From contig JAJYRN010000014.1 of NCBI GenBank assembly GCA_021794095.1, forward strand, positions 22,065 through 86,064: a DNA stretch of 64,000 nt. The letters are read 5' to 3'. The position numbers were made by a program, and so were the translations under genes. Source of the stretch: Acidobacteriota bacterium (GTDB lineage: Bacteria > Acidobacteriota > Holophagae > Holophagales > Holophagaceae). Shown in pieces: positions 42,817 to 51,732 of this stretch (position 1 is the first letter of the stretch; each line of letters starts with the position of its first letter). Below the pieces are notes generated by a model. It had not been told where the DNA came from and made no database searches. It saw nothing but the letters and a program-made list of their open reading frames with translations.

Positions 42817-43821
42817 CTAGGAGGCGCGGCTGAGACCGCTGAGCCACTGGCGCTGGAGCTTGAGGTAGGGGGTGGGGTTCACGGGCTTCCCGGCGATCCG
42901 AACCTCGTAGTGCAGGTGCACGCCCGTGGCATCGCCGGTGCGCCCCATGTAGCCGATGATGTCCCCCCGGCTGACCTGCTGGCCCACCCTGACGGCCACC
43001 CGGTCCATGTGGGCATAGAGGGTCTCGATGTCCGAGGTGTGGCGGATGATCACCGCGTTGCCATAGTTGTCAAAGGGGCCGGCGTGCTCCACGACGCCGT
43101 CTGCCGTGGCCTGGATCGGGGTGTCGAGGACATTGGCGATATCCAGGCCCGTGTGGAAGCCCAGGATGCGGTCCCCGGCGTCGCTGTTGCGCGCGAAGGG
43201 CGAGATCCTCACCCCGAATCCGGAACTCAGGTAGCCGGCGGTGGGCGGAATCGAGGGTGTGTGGGACCAGGCCCAGAGGATGGGTTCCATCCGGGCGCGC
43301 ACCAGATCGGCCTGCTGGGTCGTGCGATCGAGCTCACTCTGGAGGCGGGAGATCCGAGCCCGTGTGCCCGGAGGCAGGGGGGGGGGCCGGATGGCCCGGT
43401 TGCCCCCCCCGCCACGGCCTTCGGGTGCCAGCGGACTGCCGGGAGGCGGGATGGCGGGCGCCGGGCCCTTGGGATCGAGGAGTTTCAGGAGTTCGGTGTG
43501 CTGCTGGCGGAGGGCTTCCATCTCCGTTTCGAGCTGGTGGGCCTGGTCCAGGGTTGAACGCAACTGTTCCTGCTGCTGCCGGGTCTGCGTCTGGAGGTAG
43601 CCGAAACTCATGATCTTCTTGGTGGCCCAGAATCCGTATCCCGAACCGATCATCGCCAGGGCGGAGAAGCCGACGATGATGCCCACGATCCAGAGCATGA
43701 GGCGCCGGGTCAGCGACCAGCGGAAGGTCCGGTGGCTGAACACCACCATCACCGTCAGCCATCGCCCGGAATCCGGTCGGCTGGAGCGCAGGGCGCGGCG
43801 ACGTTCGGGTTGGGTGGACAT
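42817..43821 (-). CDS. M23-family metallopeptidase, membrane-anchored
   Basis: A single transmembrane segment (LMLWIVGIIVGFSALAMIGSGYGF) is near residue 45, followed by a coiled coil and a Pro/Gly-rich linker. The M23 core has GFHTGLDIANVLDTPIQATADG, NAVIIRHTSDIETLYAHMDRV and TGVHLHYEVRIAGKPVNP, with the Zn ligands in the HTGLD and HLHYE blocks. It is 334 aa. It probably trims the wall under guidance of the bactofilin encoded next door. Confidence 0.9.
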   Translation of the reverse strand: MSTQPERRRALRSSRPDSGRWLTVMVVFSHRTFRWSLTRRLMLWIVGIIVGFSALAMIGSGYGFWATKKIMSFGYLQTQTRQQQEQLRSTLDQAHQLETEMEALRQQHTELLKLLDPKGPAPAIPPPGSPLAPEGRGGGGNRAIRPPPLPPGTRARISRLQSELDRTTQQADLVRARMEPILWAWSHTPSIPPTAGYLSSGFGVRISPFARNSDAGDRILGFHTGLDIANVLDTPIQATADGVVEHAGPFDNYGNAVIIRHTSDIETLYAHMDRVAVRVGQQVSRGDIIGYMGRTGDATGVHLHYEVRIAGKPVNPTPYLKLQRQWLSGLSRAS

Positions 43822-43881
43822 GGTTTCCCAGGATACCTGGGCATGGGCCAGGGGTCGAGCCGTCTTCTTACAACCAATGAT

Positions 43882-44727
43882 CTAGGTGGTGGCCAGAAAG
43901 AAGTGGGATAGCCACCATTCAAGGGCATGACCTGTAAAAAATACGAGGCCCACCAGGCTGTTGAGGGTGAAAAAGGCCTGGTCAATGCGACTGAGGTCTC
44001 CGCCCCGGACCAACCATTGTTCGCGGACCAGCATGCCCGCCACGGCCAGCCAGCCCAGCCAGCCCATCAGGTGTGCATTGACCCCGAGGTTGAACTCGGC
44101 CCAGCAGGCCAGGGCCGCCAGGTGGAGCAGCTGGGACAGCAGCAGGGCCCTGCGGGTGCCCAGCCGGGCGGGAATGGAAAACAGCCCCTGGCTCCGGTCG
44201 AAATCCACATCCTGCAGGGCATACAAGATATCGAAACCCGCCGTCCAGGCCAGGACGCCCCCGGACAGCCAAAGGGCGGGTGCCTCGATGCGTCCGGTCA
44301 CCGCGATCCATGCGCCGAGGGGTGCGCCTGCCAGCGAGAGGCCCAGCACCAGGTGGGAAAAGGAGGTGAACCGCTTGCAGAGCGAGTAGCCCAGGATCAC
44401 GACCAGGGCGACGGGAGAGAGGATCCAGGTCAGCCGCCCCAGGGCTCCAGCAGCCACTTCGAAGAGCACGATGGCCGCGCCAAGCAGCAGCAGGGCTCCG
44501 GCCCGGGACACGCGGCCCGCCGGCAGGGCGCGGCTGGCCGTGCGGGGGTTCTCGGCATCGAGATCGGCGTCCACCAGCCGGTTGAAGGTCATGGCGGCCG
44601 TGCGCGCCCCGACCATGGCTGCCAGGATCCACAGATCCGTGCGCAGAGGCGGAACGCCCTGCGCCCCGGCCAGCGCGCCCAGCAGGGCGAAGGGCAGGGC
44701 GAAAACGGTGTGCTCGAACTTGATCAT
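43882..44727 (-). CDS. UbiA-family prenyltransferase (MqnP/UbiA-like)
   Basis: This integral membrane prenyltransferase has about eight hydrophobic helices. The first Asp-rich motif is NRLVDADLDAENPRTASR, the second DILYALQDVDFDRSQGLFSIPARLG. Length and pattern fit menaquinone-pathway MqnP or 4-hydroxybenzoate polyprenyltransferase. ATG 44727 is a conservative start; family members usually begin about nine residues earlier, where an in-frame ATT (44752-44754) is preceded by AAAGG at 7 nt. The 338-aa track ORF adds a non-coding-looking leader. Confidence 0.8.
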   Translation of the reverse strand: MIKFEHTVFALPFALLGALAGAQGVPPLRTDLWILAAMVGARTAAMTFNRLVDADLDAENPRTASRALPAGRVSRAGALLLLGAAIVLFEVAAGALGRLTWILSPVALVVILGYSLCKRFTSFSHLVLGLSLAGAPLGAWIAVTGRIEAPALWLSGGVLAWTAGFDILYALQDVDFDRSQGLFSIPARLGTRRALLLSQLLHLAALACWAEFNLGVNAHLMGWLGWLAVAGMLVREQWLVRGGDLSRIDQAFFTLNSLVGLVFFTGHALEWWLSHFFLATT

Positions 44728-44754
44728 GTCCAAAAGCTCTCGTAATTGAGTAAT

Positions 44755-45081
44755 AAGAGAGCCTTTATGTTTTGAGGAATTCCCAGGGCGAACAGGGTGC
44801 GAACCCGATTCGCGATGTTCGACCGAAGAACGGATTTGGCTCACATCAGTGGATGAATGGGCAGGGGCCGGATTGGGGTGGTCGGGTGGAGTGTCCATTG
44901 ACTACATGATCCAGCGATTCGGGATAGATGTCTCTCCTCAACGGCGCCAGGAGGGCAGCGCCCAAGGCAAGCATTAAGAGACTGGAGGTTGCGGCATCCC
45001 TCGCCATTGACGGTTTCCGGGTTCATTTGCCTCAGGCCCTTTCCGGCTCCGTGTGGTTACTGAGCCAGAATCGGTGACGAT
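44755..45081. other. Spacer downstream of the sigma54 activator
   Basis: About 330 bp separating the prenyltransferase start from the activator stop. I see no gene, no hairpin with a T tract and no sigma54 element here. Confidence 0.45.
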
Positions 45082-46749
45082 TCAGAGCAGCGTCTGGGGC
45101 GCTTCCTGGCCATGCCCCCCGCTGTTCAGGCCGTAGCTCTTGAGCCTCCGGTACAGCGTGGACGATCCGATCTGGAGCTGCTCGGCGGCCCGCGTCTGGT
45201 TACCGCCATTCAGGTCCATCACCGCGAGGATGTAGTCCTTCTCGACCTCTTCAAGGGATCGGACCATCCCCGGGGTGGCCACGGGTTTCGGGAAGGCTTG
45301 GCGGATTTCCTCGGGCAGATCCTCGAGTTCCACGCGGTTGCCAGGTGCGAGCGCGACGGCCCGCTCCATGGTGTTTTCCAGCTCGCGCACGTTGCCCGGC
45401 CACTCGTAGCGCAAGAGCTGATCGGCGGCACTCGGAGAAATGCCCGAGATCTTGCGCTTCATCCACAACGCCGCGCCCCCGAGCAGCACCCGCGCAAGGG
45501 GCAGGATGTCATCCCGGCGCTCCCGGAGGGGCGGCACTTGCAGTTCGACAACCTTGAGCCGGTAGTAGAGATCTTGCCGGAAGGCGTTGACGGTGACGCC
45601 GAGCGCGAGGTCGCGGTTCGTCGCGGCCAGGATGCGCACATCCACCGGCCGGCTCTTGTTCTCGCCGACGCGCCGGATCTCCCGTTCCTGGATTGCCCGC
45701 AGGAGCTTGACCTGCATGCCCGGTGAGATCTCGCCGACCTCATCCAGCAGCAGCGTCCCGCTGTTGGCCGCCTCGAAGAGGCCCGGCCGGTCCTGGATCG
45801 CGCCGGAGAAGGCGCCGCGCGCGTGGCCGAAGAGCTCGCTTTCGAGGAGCGTCTCCGTGATGGCGCCGCAGTTGACCGCCACGAAGGGGCGACCCGCGCG
45901 CAGGGATTCGTCATGGATGAGCCGTGCGATCCGTTCCTTGCCCGAGCCGCTCTCCCCCGTGATGAGGACGGTGGAATCAACCTTGGCCACCCGGCGGGCC
46001 AAATCCACCACCTGCCGCATCTTGGGGCTCTTGGCGACGATCCCCAGGGGCTCCTCGACCTCGGGAGCCACCCGGATCAGGGCCCGGCGGTGCTCGTGGA
46101 GCTTCCGTTCGGACAGCTTCAGAGTCTCCGTGACCCGGTTGAGCGAGATATCGAGGCACTCCTTGAGGAGGTTCGGCTCGAAGAAACGCAGTTCCCCGGC
46201 CCGCTCCTCGCCCCATGCCTCCCGGGTGCGCCCGGAGAGGTGGCAGACGGCGCTCCCCTTGCAGACGCAGCGATCCTCGAGGACGTAGATCTCCTTGCCG
46301 GCGCTCCGGCTGAGGTAGCCGCTGGTGAGGCCGCAGATGGTCCAGCACACGGGCACATCCGAGCGCCCGAAATGCAGGAGGTGCTGCTCCGCCTCGTAGG
46401 AGGAGTGAATGACCATACCCTCCCTGGAAAGGGGCTCCGTGCTGCCTGGTTCAACCCGGAAGAGGCCTTCCAGGGCGTGGATGCGGATGCCCGCGTTCTG
46501 CCAGTCTTCCGGGCTGTCCCACTTGAACTCGGCCTGCATGGCCTCGGCCATCCGCCAGCCATGGGCGAACCCGAACTGGGTGAGCACGGTGCGGGCGGCC
46601 AAGTGGCCGAAGTTTTCGACGAGGTACTTCCGCAAAAGCCCCATCGCCACGGCATCCAGGACCAGCGCGCGCTGGCCGGCGAAGCGGATCATGCCCCCTT
46701 GCGGGTCCACCTGCAGCAGTTCATCGAGATCGAGATCACCGATGCCCAT
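45082..46749 (-). CDS. Sigma54-dependent activator with XylR_N and V4R domains
   Basis: This resembles XylR/DmpR-type regulators. Domains in order: XylR_N (residues about 10-115), V4R small-molecule-binding domain (about 115-185, CWTICGLTSGYLSRSAGKEIYVLEDRCVCKG), AAA+ (about 215-455) and a Fis-type HTH (TRAAEQLQIGSSTLYRRLKSYGL). Walker A is GESGSGKE, Walker B LLLDEVGE. The sigma54-contacting loop reads GAFSGA rather than GAFTGA. It is 555 aa. It is divergent from the REC-GGDEF-EAL gene. Effectors of the family are often aromatic ligands, but the ligand here is unknown. Confidence 0.92.
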   Translation of the reverse strand: MGIGDLDLDELLQVDPQGGMIRFAGQRALVLDAVAMGLLRKYLVENFGHLAARTVLTQFGFAHGWRMAEAMQAEFKWDSPEDWQNAGIRIHALEGLFRVEPGSTEPLSREGMVIHSSYEAEQHLLHFGRSDVPVCWTICGLTSGYLSRSAGKEIYVLEDRCVCKGSAVCHLSGRTREAWGEERAGELRFFEPNLLKECLDISLNRVTETLKLSERKLHEHRRALIRVAPEVEEPLGIVAKSPKMRQVVDLARRVAKVDSTVLITGESGSGKERIARLIHDESLRAGRPFVAVNCGAITETLLESELFGHARGAFSGAIQDRPGLFEAANSGTLLLDEVGEISPGMQVKLLRAIQEREIRRVGENKSRPVDVRILAATNRDLALGVTVNAFRQDLYYRLKVVELQVPPLRERRDDILPLARVLLGGAALWMKRKISGISPSAADQLLRYEWPGNVRELENTMERAVALAPGNRVELEDLPEEIRQAFPKPVATPGMVRSLEEVEKDYILAVMDLNGGNQTRAAEQLQIGSSTLYRRLKSYGLNSGGHGQEAPQTLL

Positions 46750-46779
46750 GGGTTGTTCCCGTCATTCAAATTGAACGAA

Positions 46780-46807
46780 AGGATACATCATCTTGATCAA
46801 ACCACAA
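46780..46807 (-). promoter_or_regulatory. Candidate sigma70 promoter for the activator gene
   Basis: On the minus strand TTGTGG and TATCCT are spaced by 16 bp (CCACAA at 46802-46807 and AGGATA at 46780-46785 on the plus strand). They lie about 30 bp before the ATG. Confidence 0.35.
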
Positions 46808-46827
46808 AGGAGATTGGCGAAATAAAT

Positions 46828-46855
46828 TTGACAAATAATTTTAAACATATCTGAT
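46828..46855 (+). promoter_or_regulatory. Candidate sigma70 promoter in the divergent spacer
   Basis: A perfect TTGACA (46828-46833) is followed after 16 bp by TCTGAT (46850-46855) in an AT-rich patch. It would give a long leader (about 235 nt) for the GGDEF-EAL gene. Confidence 0.3.
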
Positions 46856-47032
46856 GATCGGCAACCCTCAACCCAAAGAACAGATGGGCCATCAATCAGG
46901 GCTTTGCTACGGCTGGCGCTTTTGGAAGGGGCCCGATTTCGAGGCAATGACTCCTTCATCTTGATGGGGGCAGTTCCCCCATCGTAGAGATGAATGGTTG
47001 GCAAGTCGCTGTCATGAAGGCACCTGGAGAAC

Positions 47033-47048
47033 TGGCATAAAGGATGCA
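47033..47048 (+). promoter_or_regulatory. Candidate sigma54 (-24/-12) promoter for the GGDEF-EAL gene
   Basis: TGGCATAAAGGATGCA has the GG-N10-GC spacing of sigma54 promoters and 9 of 12 core consensus positions. It lies about 45 bp before the ATG at 47095 and next to the divergent sigma54 activator. Confidence 0.6.
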
Positions 47049-47094
47049 CGTAAGCTCCGGCTAGGAGCTTGATTATGGAAGCAGGATCGTTGCC

Positions 47095-49293
47095 ATGCTG
47101 ATCAAAGTGGCAGAAGGGAAGGGCGATCAGCCCTGGCCCAAGCGAAACGTCACCTCTTCGGTGAAACGGTTCTCTGCACTACCTAGGGTTCGTTCCTTTC
47201 TCTCCTTTCCGCCCAGCTTGATCCCTAAGCTGCCCATGGCCAGGCAGACTGCTCAAGCGACCGCGGTGGTACCGAAAAAGGATCCAACACCTATTCTTTG
47301 CGTCGAGGATGACCGGGCCACGCGCCTCCTCCTCAAGCACATTCTCGGGAAGCGGTTCTCCCATGTCCTGTTCGCTGAGGATGGCGCGAAGGGCTTGGCG
47401 ATCTTCAGGCGAGAGCACCCCCCCATCGTCATCACCGACATCCAGATGCCGGTGATGAATGGGATTGACATGGCGCGTGCGATCAAGGGCCAAGCTCCGC
47501 ACACCCAGGTCATCGTCATCACCTCCAACGATGCATCAGCGGCGATCCTTTCGGCGGTTGATGTGGGAGTCATTGACTATGTCCTGAAACCCATCGCCGC
47601 GGAGCGGCTCGATTCGGCCGTTGACAAGTGCTTTCAGGTCAGCAAACTCGAACGGGCCCTTCGACGCTCGAAATCCAGGACCGAAGGCATTCTCGAAAGC
47701 ATCGGCGACGCCTTCTTTGCCTTGCAGAAGGATTGGTCTTTCACCTATCTCAACAAGAGAGCCGAGGATCATTTCAAGATCCCGCGGGCCAAGCTGCTCG
47801 GCAGCTCCTTCATGGATCTGGATCCCGGACTGGTGGGCCCCCATCAGGCCTATGCCGAAACCATGGCGTCCCAGGAGAAACGGTCGTTCGAGCTGTTCGT
47901 GCCCGGCCTTGAACGGTGGCACGATGTCAGCATCTTTCCCCAGGATGGCGGCATCTCCGTGTACTTGCGGGACATCACCGAGAAAAAGAAACATGAGGAC
48001 GAGATCCAGTCCCTCGCCTTCCACGACAAGCTCACAGGACTACCCAATCGGGCCTTGCTACAGGAACGGCTCAACCACACCATCCAGTGGTGCAAGCGGA
48101 GCGGCCGGCGAGGGGCAGTTCTCTTCATAGATCTGGACAGATTTAAGGCCATCAACGATTCCATGGGCCACGATGCCGGGGATCAGGTCCTGCAGGAGGT
48201 GGCCAAGCGCTTGCCTTCCTGTCTGCGGGAATGCGATACCGTGGCCAGACTCGGCGGGGACGAATTCGTCGTTCTCCTGGAAGGGTTCGAGCATCCCGAC
48301 AACATCCACTCCGTGACCCACCGCCTTCTCCTTGCGCTGTCCCAGGAGATCCTGGTCCAGGGGCTTCCACTCAACATCACCTGCAGCATCGGGATCTGCA
48401 TCATTCCGACGGATGGGGAGACCGTCGAGGCGGTGCTCAAGGCCTCCGATATGGCCATGTACCACAGCAAGGACCACGGAAAAAATGCCTATCACTTCTT
48501 CAGTTCCGAGATGAACACCGAAAAGAAGCAGTTCCTCCAGCTGGAGATCGCCCTCAGGAAATCTGTCAAGGATCATGATTTCATCCTCCACTACCAGCCT
48601 CAATTCGACCTGCGCACGCTGGAGCTCATCGGCTTCGAGGCGCTCGTCCGCTGGCGGCATCCCGAGCTGGGGGTGATTCCTCCTGATGCCTTCATTCCCC
48701 TGGCCGAGGAAACGGGGCTCATCCTCCTGCTGGGCGACTGGGTCATGGAAACTGCCTGCGGCCAGACCCGGGCCTGGATGGACAGCCATCCCAAGCCGCT
48801 CCGCATGGCCGTGAATCTATCGGGCCGCCAGTTCTGGCAGAGCGACCTGGTGGAGACCATCGCCAGGGGCCTCGCCAAGACTGGCCTCAACCCGGACCGG
48901 CTGGAGCTGGAGATCACGGAGAGCATGGTCATGAAGGATGTGGATCGGGCCATCGGCAAGATGCATGAACTGGCTGCCATGGGGATCCGGCTGTCCATGG
49001 ACGATTTCGGCACGGGCTACAGCTCCTTGGCCGCCCTCAAACGTTTTCCCATCCACACCCTGAAGATTGACAAATCCTTCATCAGGGACATCACCACCAA
49101 TCCCAATGATGCGGCCATCTCGGCTTCCATCATTGCCCTCGCCCACACCATGAACCTCACGGTGGTGGCCGAGGGCGTGGAAACGTCGGAGCAACTGGCG
49201 TTCCTCCTGGAGAAAGGCTGTGAGATCGGTCAAGGCTATTTCTTCAGCAAGCCGCTCCCGGCCTCGGAGGCGGAGCTGATGCTCGTGAGTTAA
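47095..49293 (+). CDS. REC-PAS-GGDEF-EAL protein (cyclic-di-GMP enzyme)
   Basis: A response-regulator receiver (about residues 65-185, phospho-Asp in VITDIQMPVMNG) is followed by a PAS-like segment (ILESIGDAFFALQKDWSFTYLN), a GGDEF domain with intact ARLGGDEFVVLLEGF, and an EAL domain with IGFEALVRWRHPE, LELEITESMVM, LSMDDFGTGYSSL, LKIDKSFI and VVAEGVET. The EAL catalytic residues look complete. At 732 aa the start is uncertain: ATG 47095 has a weak AGGAT, and ATG 47236 (MARQTAQ) is possible. It probably both makes and degrades c-di-GMP. Confidence 0.92.
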   Translation: MLIKVAEGKGDQPWPKRNVTSSVKRFSALPRVRSFLSFPPSLIPKLPMARQTAQATAVVPKKDPTPILCVEDDRATRLLLKHILGKRFSHVLFAEDGAKGLAIFRREHPPIVITDIQMPVMNGIDMARAIKGQAPHTQVIVITSNDASAAILSAVDVGVIDYVLKPIAAERLDSAVDKCFQVSKLERALRRSKSRTEGILESIGDAFFALQKDWSFTYLNKRAEDHFKIPRAKLLGSSFMDLDPGLVGPHQAYAETMASQEKRSFELFVPGLERWHDVSIFPQDGGISVYLRDITEKKKHEDEIQSLAFHDKLTGLPNRALLQERLNHTIQWCKRSGRRGAVLFIDLDRFKAINDSMGHDAGDQVLQEVAKRLPSCLRECDTVARLGGDEFVVLLEGFEHPDNIHSVTHRLLLALSQEILVQGLPLNITCSIGICIIPTDGETVEAVLKASDMAMYHSKDHGKNAYHFFSSEMNTEKKQFLQLEIALRKSVKDHDFILHYQPQFDLRTLELIGFEALVRWRHPELGVIPPDAFIPLAEETGLILLLGDWVMETACGQTRAWMDSHPKPLRMAVNLSGRQFWQSDLVETIARGLAKTGLNPDRLELEITESMVMKDVDRAIGKMHELAAMGIRLSMDDFGTGYSSLAALKRFPIHTLKIDKSFIRDITTNPNDAAISASIIALAHTMNLTVVAEGVETSEQLAFLLEKGCEIGQGYFFSKPLPASEAELMLVS

Positions 49294-49389
49294 ACGTAGA
49301 CCCATGGCCCGCTACATCTCCGGGTCGAAGCCAACAGCAGGATGTTTCTTGTCGTCATTGAACAATGCCTACGATCACCGGGAGATCTC

Positions 49390-51042
49390 TTGGGCAGCCT
49401 TCGAAATTGCGGAATCTGCTTCGGGGTATCCGCGGTTGTGGTGGCCATGCCCGTCCCTGTCGTTAGGCCAGTCCATACGGTCCGGCCTGTCAAGCCCTGG
49501 AATGTCCTGGAGGCCCAGAAAGCAACCATCGGAAAAATCGAAATCGTAATCGGTGATGTCTTCGATCTCAGCAGACCCGATGAGAACATTTGGGTGGGCC
49601 GGATGGCTGACCACCTTCATGCCTCCACTCGGGAGATCGTCATCCGCCGGGTTCTTCTCTTTGGGGTGGGCGAGCCCGTTCGAGAACGGCAAATCTATGA
49701 AACGGAGCGGCTCCTCCGTGCGCTCCCCTTCGTGAAGAACGCCCATATTGATCCCGTCATTCGACCGGATGGGACAGTGGTGGCAGTGGTGCGCGTTCGT
49801 GATGCCTGGACCACTCAGGTGAATGCGGGCTACTCGCAGGTGGGGGGCCAGAAATCCATGAACCTAGGCGTGGATGAAAAAAATTTCATGGGTTCGGGCA
49901 AGAGCGTGGCTTTCGACCTTTCCAAGGACCACGAGCGCAGTACCTGGGGCTTTGCCTATGGGGATCCCCAACTCTTTGGGAGCCGCTGGACCCTAAGTGC
50001 CCACACGCAGTACCTCACAGACGGCTTTGTCCGAAGCCTCCATCTGGAACGACCCTTCTTCGCCCTGGACACACCTTGGTCTACAGGGGCGGCCATGTCC
50101 CAGTGGCATTCCAGCCTCTACGTTTATGATCAGGGCATCCAAGTCTTTCAGGTTCCGTTCGTCCAGGATGAGGTCCGCCTGTCAGGGGCTATGGTCATAC
50201 GCAAGTCCGGGAACCGGGTCTGGCGCGGAGGCCTTCTCGCCAAGCGGCAGGACACCAGCTACGGGCTTATCACCCAAAGCGTTCCACCGGGAACCCTGCC
50301 GATGCCCACCCTGATGAATCGGCGTCTGCGGGGACCGGCCCTTACTCTTTCCACCCAGGAGGATGCTTTCGAGAGTTTTCAGGATCTTCAGGGAATGGAT
50401 ACACCCGAGGACTACAACCTGGCTTGGGGCGGCGATTTGGAACTGGGACGCTACACCCGGTCCTGGGGATCAACCCTGTCGGCCCCCTTTTTCAGGGTCC
50501 GGGCGAATAAGGGATGGTCATCCTCAGACGAGGATCTCACCCTTTTTTCGGCATCCTGGGATGGGCGTAAACCCGCAACGGGCATTCAAGACAGCCACCT
50601 TGGCCTTTCGCTCACGCAGTACCACAAGTTGACTCCGGACCAGATCCTCGCGGGTCTGGTGGTCGTGGATGTGGCCAAGCGCCCCGATCCGGAAACCTGG
50701 TACTACGTGGGGGGTGACCAGGGCCTGAGGGGGTACCCCAATCAACTCCATCCAGGAGATGCTCGCTGGGTCGCGTCTTTCGAATATCGGTATCTCACGG
50801 AGCAGCGTTGGTGGGGCTTGGTGCGGTTGGGGTACAGCGCCTTTGCAGACCTGGGATCCGTTCGTAAGTTGGATGGGCGGGGCTGGTCAAGAACCTATTC
50901 CGATGTAGGCGTCGGACTTCGGCTTGGCAATCTCAAGAGCTCCATGGGCCGCGTGATCCTTCTGAGCGTGGCGGTTCCCTTGAATCGTGAGCCCTACCAA
51001 TCACGCTGGCAGTTCATGATCGGAAACACTGTGCGCTTCTGA
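49390..51042 (+). CDS. BamA/TamA-like POTRA-barrel outer-membrane protein
   Basis: A probable signal region (GSLRNCGICFGVSAVVVAMP) precedes one POTRA-like domain (IVIRRVLLFGVGEPVRERQIYETERLLRALPFVKNAHI, residues near 80-120) and a C-terminal barrel ending SRWQFMIGNTVRF, with the Phe typical of barrel export signals. GGDQGLRGYPNQL resembles the conserved RGY loop of Omp85 proteins. TTG 49390 has GGGAG 5 nt upstream and I prefer it to ATG 49342. It is shorter than BamA, so it is an accessory Omp85 relative. Confidence 0.75.
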   Translation: MGSLRNCGICFGVSAVVVAMPVPVVRPVHTVRPVKPWNVLEAQKATIGKIEIVIGDVFDLSRPDENIWVGRMADHLHASTREIVIRRVLLFGVGEPVRERQIYETERLLRALPFVKNAHIDPVIRPDGTVVAVVRVRDAWTTQVNAGYSQVGGQKSMNLGVDEKNFMGSGKSVAFDLSKDHERSTWGFAYGDPQLFGSRWTLSAHTQYLTDGFVRSLHLERPFFALDTPWSTGAAMSQWHSSLYVYDQGIQVFQVPFVQDEVRLSGAMVIRKSGNRVWRGGLLAKRQDTSYGLITQSVPPGTLPMPTLMNRRLRGPALTLSTQEDAFESFQDLQGMDTPEDYNLAWGGDLELGRYTRSWGSTLSAPFFRVRANKGWSSSDEDLTLFSASWDGRKPATGIQDSHLGLSLTQYHKLTPDQILAGLVVVDVAKRPDPETWYYVGGDQGLRGYPNQLHPGDARWVASFEYRYLTEQRWWGLVRLGYSAFADLGSVRKLDGRGWSRTYSDVGVGLRLGNLKSSMGRVILLSVAVPLNREPYQSRWQFMIGNTVRF

Positions 51043-51044
51043 TG

Positions 51045-51185
51045 GGCGACGATACGGGGAAACAGGTATAGTCCACCATCCGGACCAAAGATCGCGGCAG
51101 GATTCAGAACGCCTCCTACCTCCAGGGGATTGCCCGGTGCCGGTTCCATGAGCAGCCCAAGGCGTTGCAACTGAAAGCCACTCAT
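51045..51185 (-). pseudogene. 5' remnant of a GH130-type glycosidase
   Basis: From ATG 51185 the frame reads MSGFQLQRLGLLMEP, then NPLEVGGVLNPAAIFGPDGGLYLFPRIVA, matching from memory the N-terminus of GH130-type mannoside phosphorylases/glycosidases. Homology stops at residue 47, 3 bp from the stop of the upstream BamA-like gene; beyond that the ORF runs antisense into it. Its ATG overlaps the stop of the HAD remnant, as in a former operon. Confidence 0.65.
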
Positions 51186-51532
51186 GGTTGTTGCTCCTGG
51201 CTGGGCACTGAGCAGGGACTGCCATCCGCGCACGCAACAATGGCTTCGATCACCCGCTTCGTCTCGTGAGGGCCTTCGACCTGAATGGGCAGAGCACCCG
51301 CTTCTCTGACCGGATAATCATTGCCTCCAGGAAACAAGGCATCTCCAATGAAAAGCATGTCCTTGATTGCGATGCCGAGTGTGTCCCTGAGCTTTCTGAT
51401 TCCATAACCCTTGTCAATGCCCTGGCGGGTGACATCAATGGAGGTGGTACCGCCCAGGTGGACTGAAAACTCGGGGATCAGGTCAGCAAGGAACGATTGG
51501 ATGACCTTGCGCTTGGTGAATGCAGGATGGCG
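51182..51532 (-). pseudogene. 3' remnant of a HAD-IIB phosphatase
   Basis: Translated by hand the frame gives [24 protein letters not shown], then GTTSIDVTRQGIDKGYGIRKL and LFIGDALFPGGNDYPVREAGA. This is the C-terminal half of a HAD-IIB hydrolase (sugar-phosphatase/phosphomannomutase type) with GDALFPGGND as the catalytic Asp motif. The N-terminal half is missing. It is not in the ORF track because no start codon begins it. It is fused out of frame to the gpmA remnant. Confidence 0.75.
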
Positions 51533-51732
51533 CGTGTCAACATGGAGGTGAAGGCGATATCAAACAAAAAGCCATGCTCTTTAAGGTCTCGACTGGCTTT
51601 CAGTCCTTCTACCTTGCCTTGATCAGACAAATCCACATCGTCCCAACCGGTGAAGCGGTTTTCCCTATTGGACAGACTCTCACCATGTCGGAGGAGATGT
51701 CGGAGGAGAACCAACGTTCTGGTCAGATTCAT
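51526..51732 (-). pseudogene. gpmA: 5' remnant of phosphoglycerate mutase
   Basis: The frame [30 protein letters not shown], followed by [38 protein letters not shown], is the N-terminus of cofactor-dependent phosphoglycerate mutase (normally about 230-250 aa). It breaks at residue 69 where a different frame of the HAD remnant takes over. A 12-bp duplication adds LLRH beside the catalytic RHG motif. I read it as a dead gene. Confidence 0.8.
51685..51708 (-). repeat. 12-bp tandem duplication in the gpmA remnant
   Basis: ATGTCGGAGGAG occurs twice head to tail on the plus strand. In the gpmA frame it duplicates LLRH. Confidence 0.9.

Noticed and set aside
44880-45080. Hairpin terminator or sRNA in the activator 3' spacer
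   Set aside because: Only short imperfect inverted repeats without T tracts; nothing I could support.
46762-47049. 95-aa minus ORF in the activator/GGDEF spacer
   Set aside because: AT-rich intergenic sequence with no SD; it lies over the promoters of both flanking genes.
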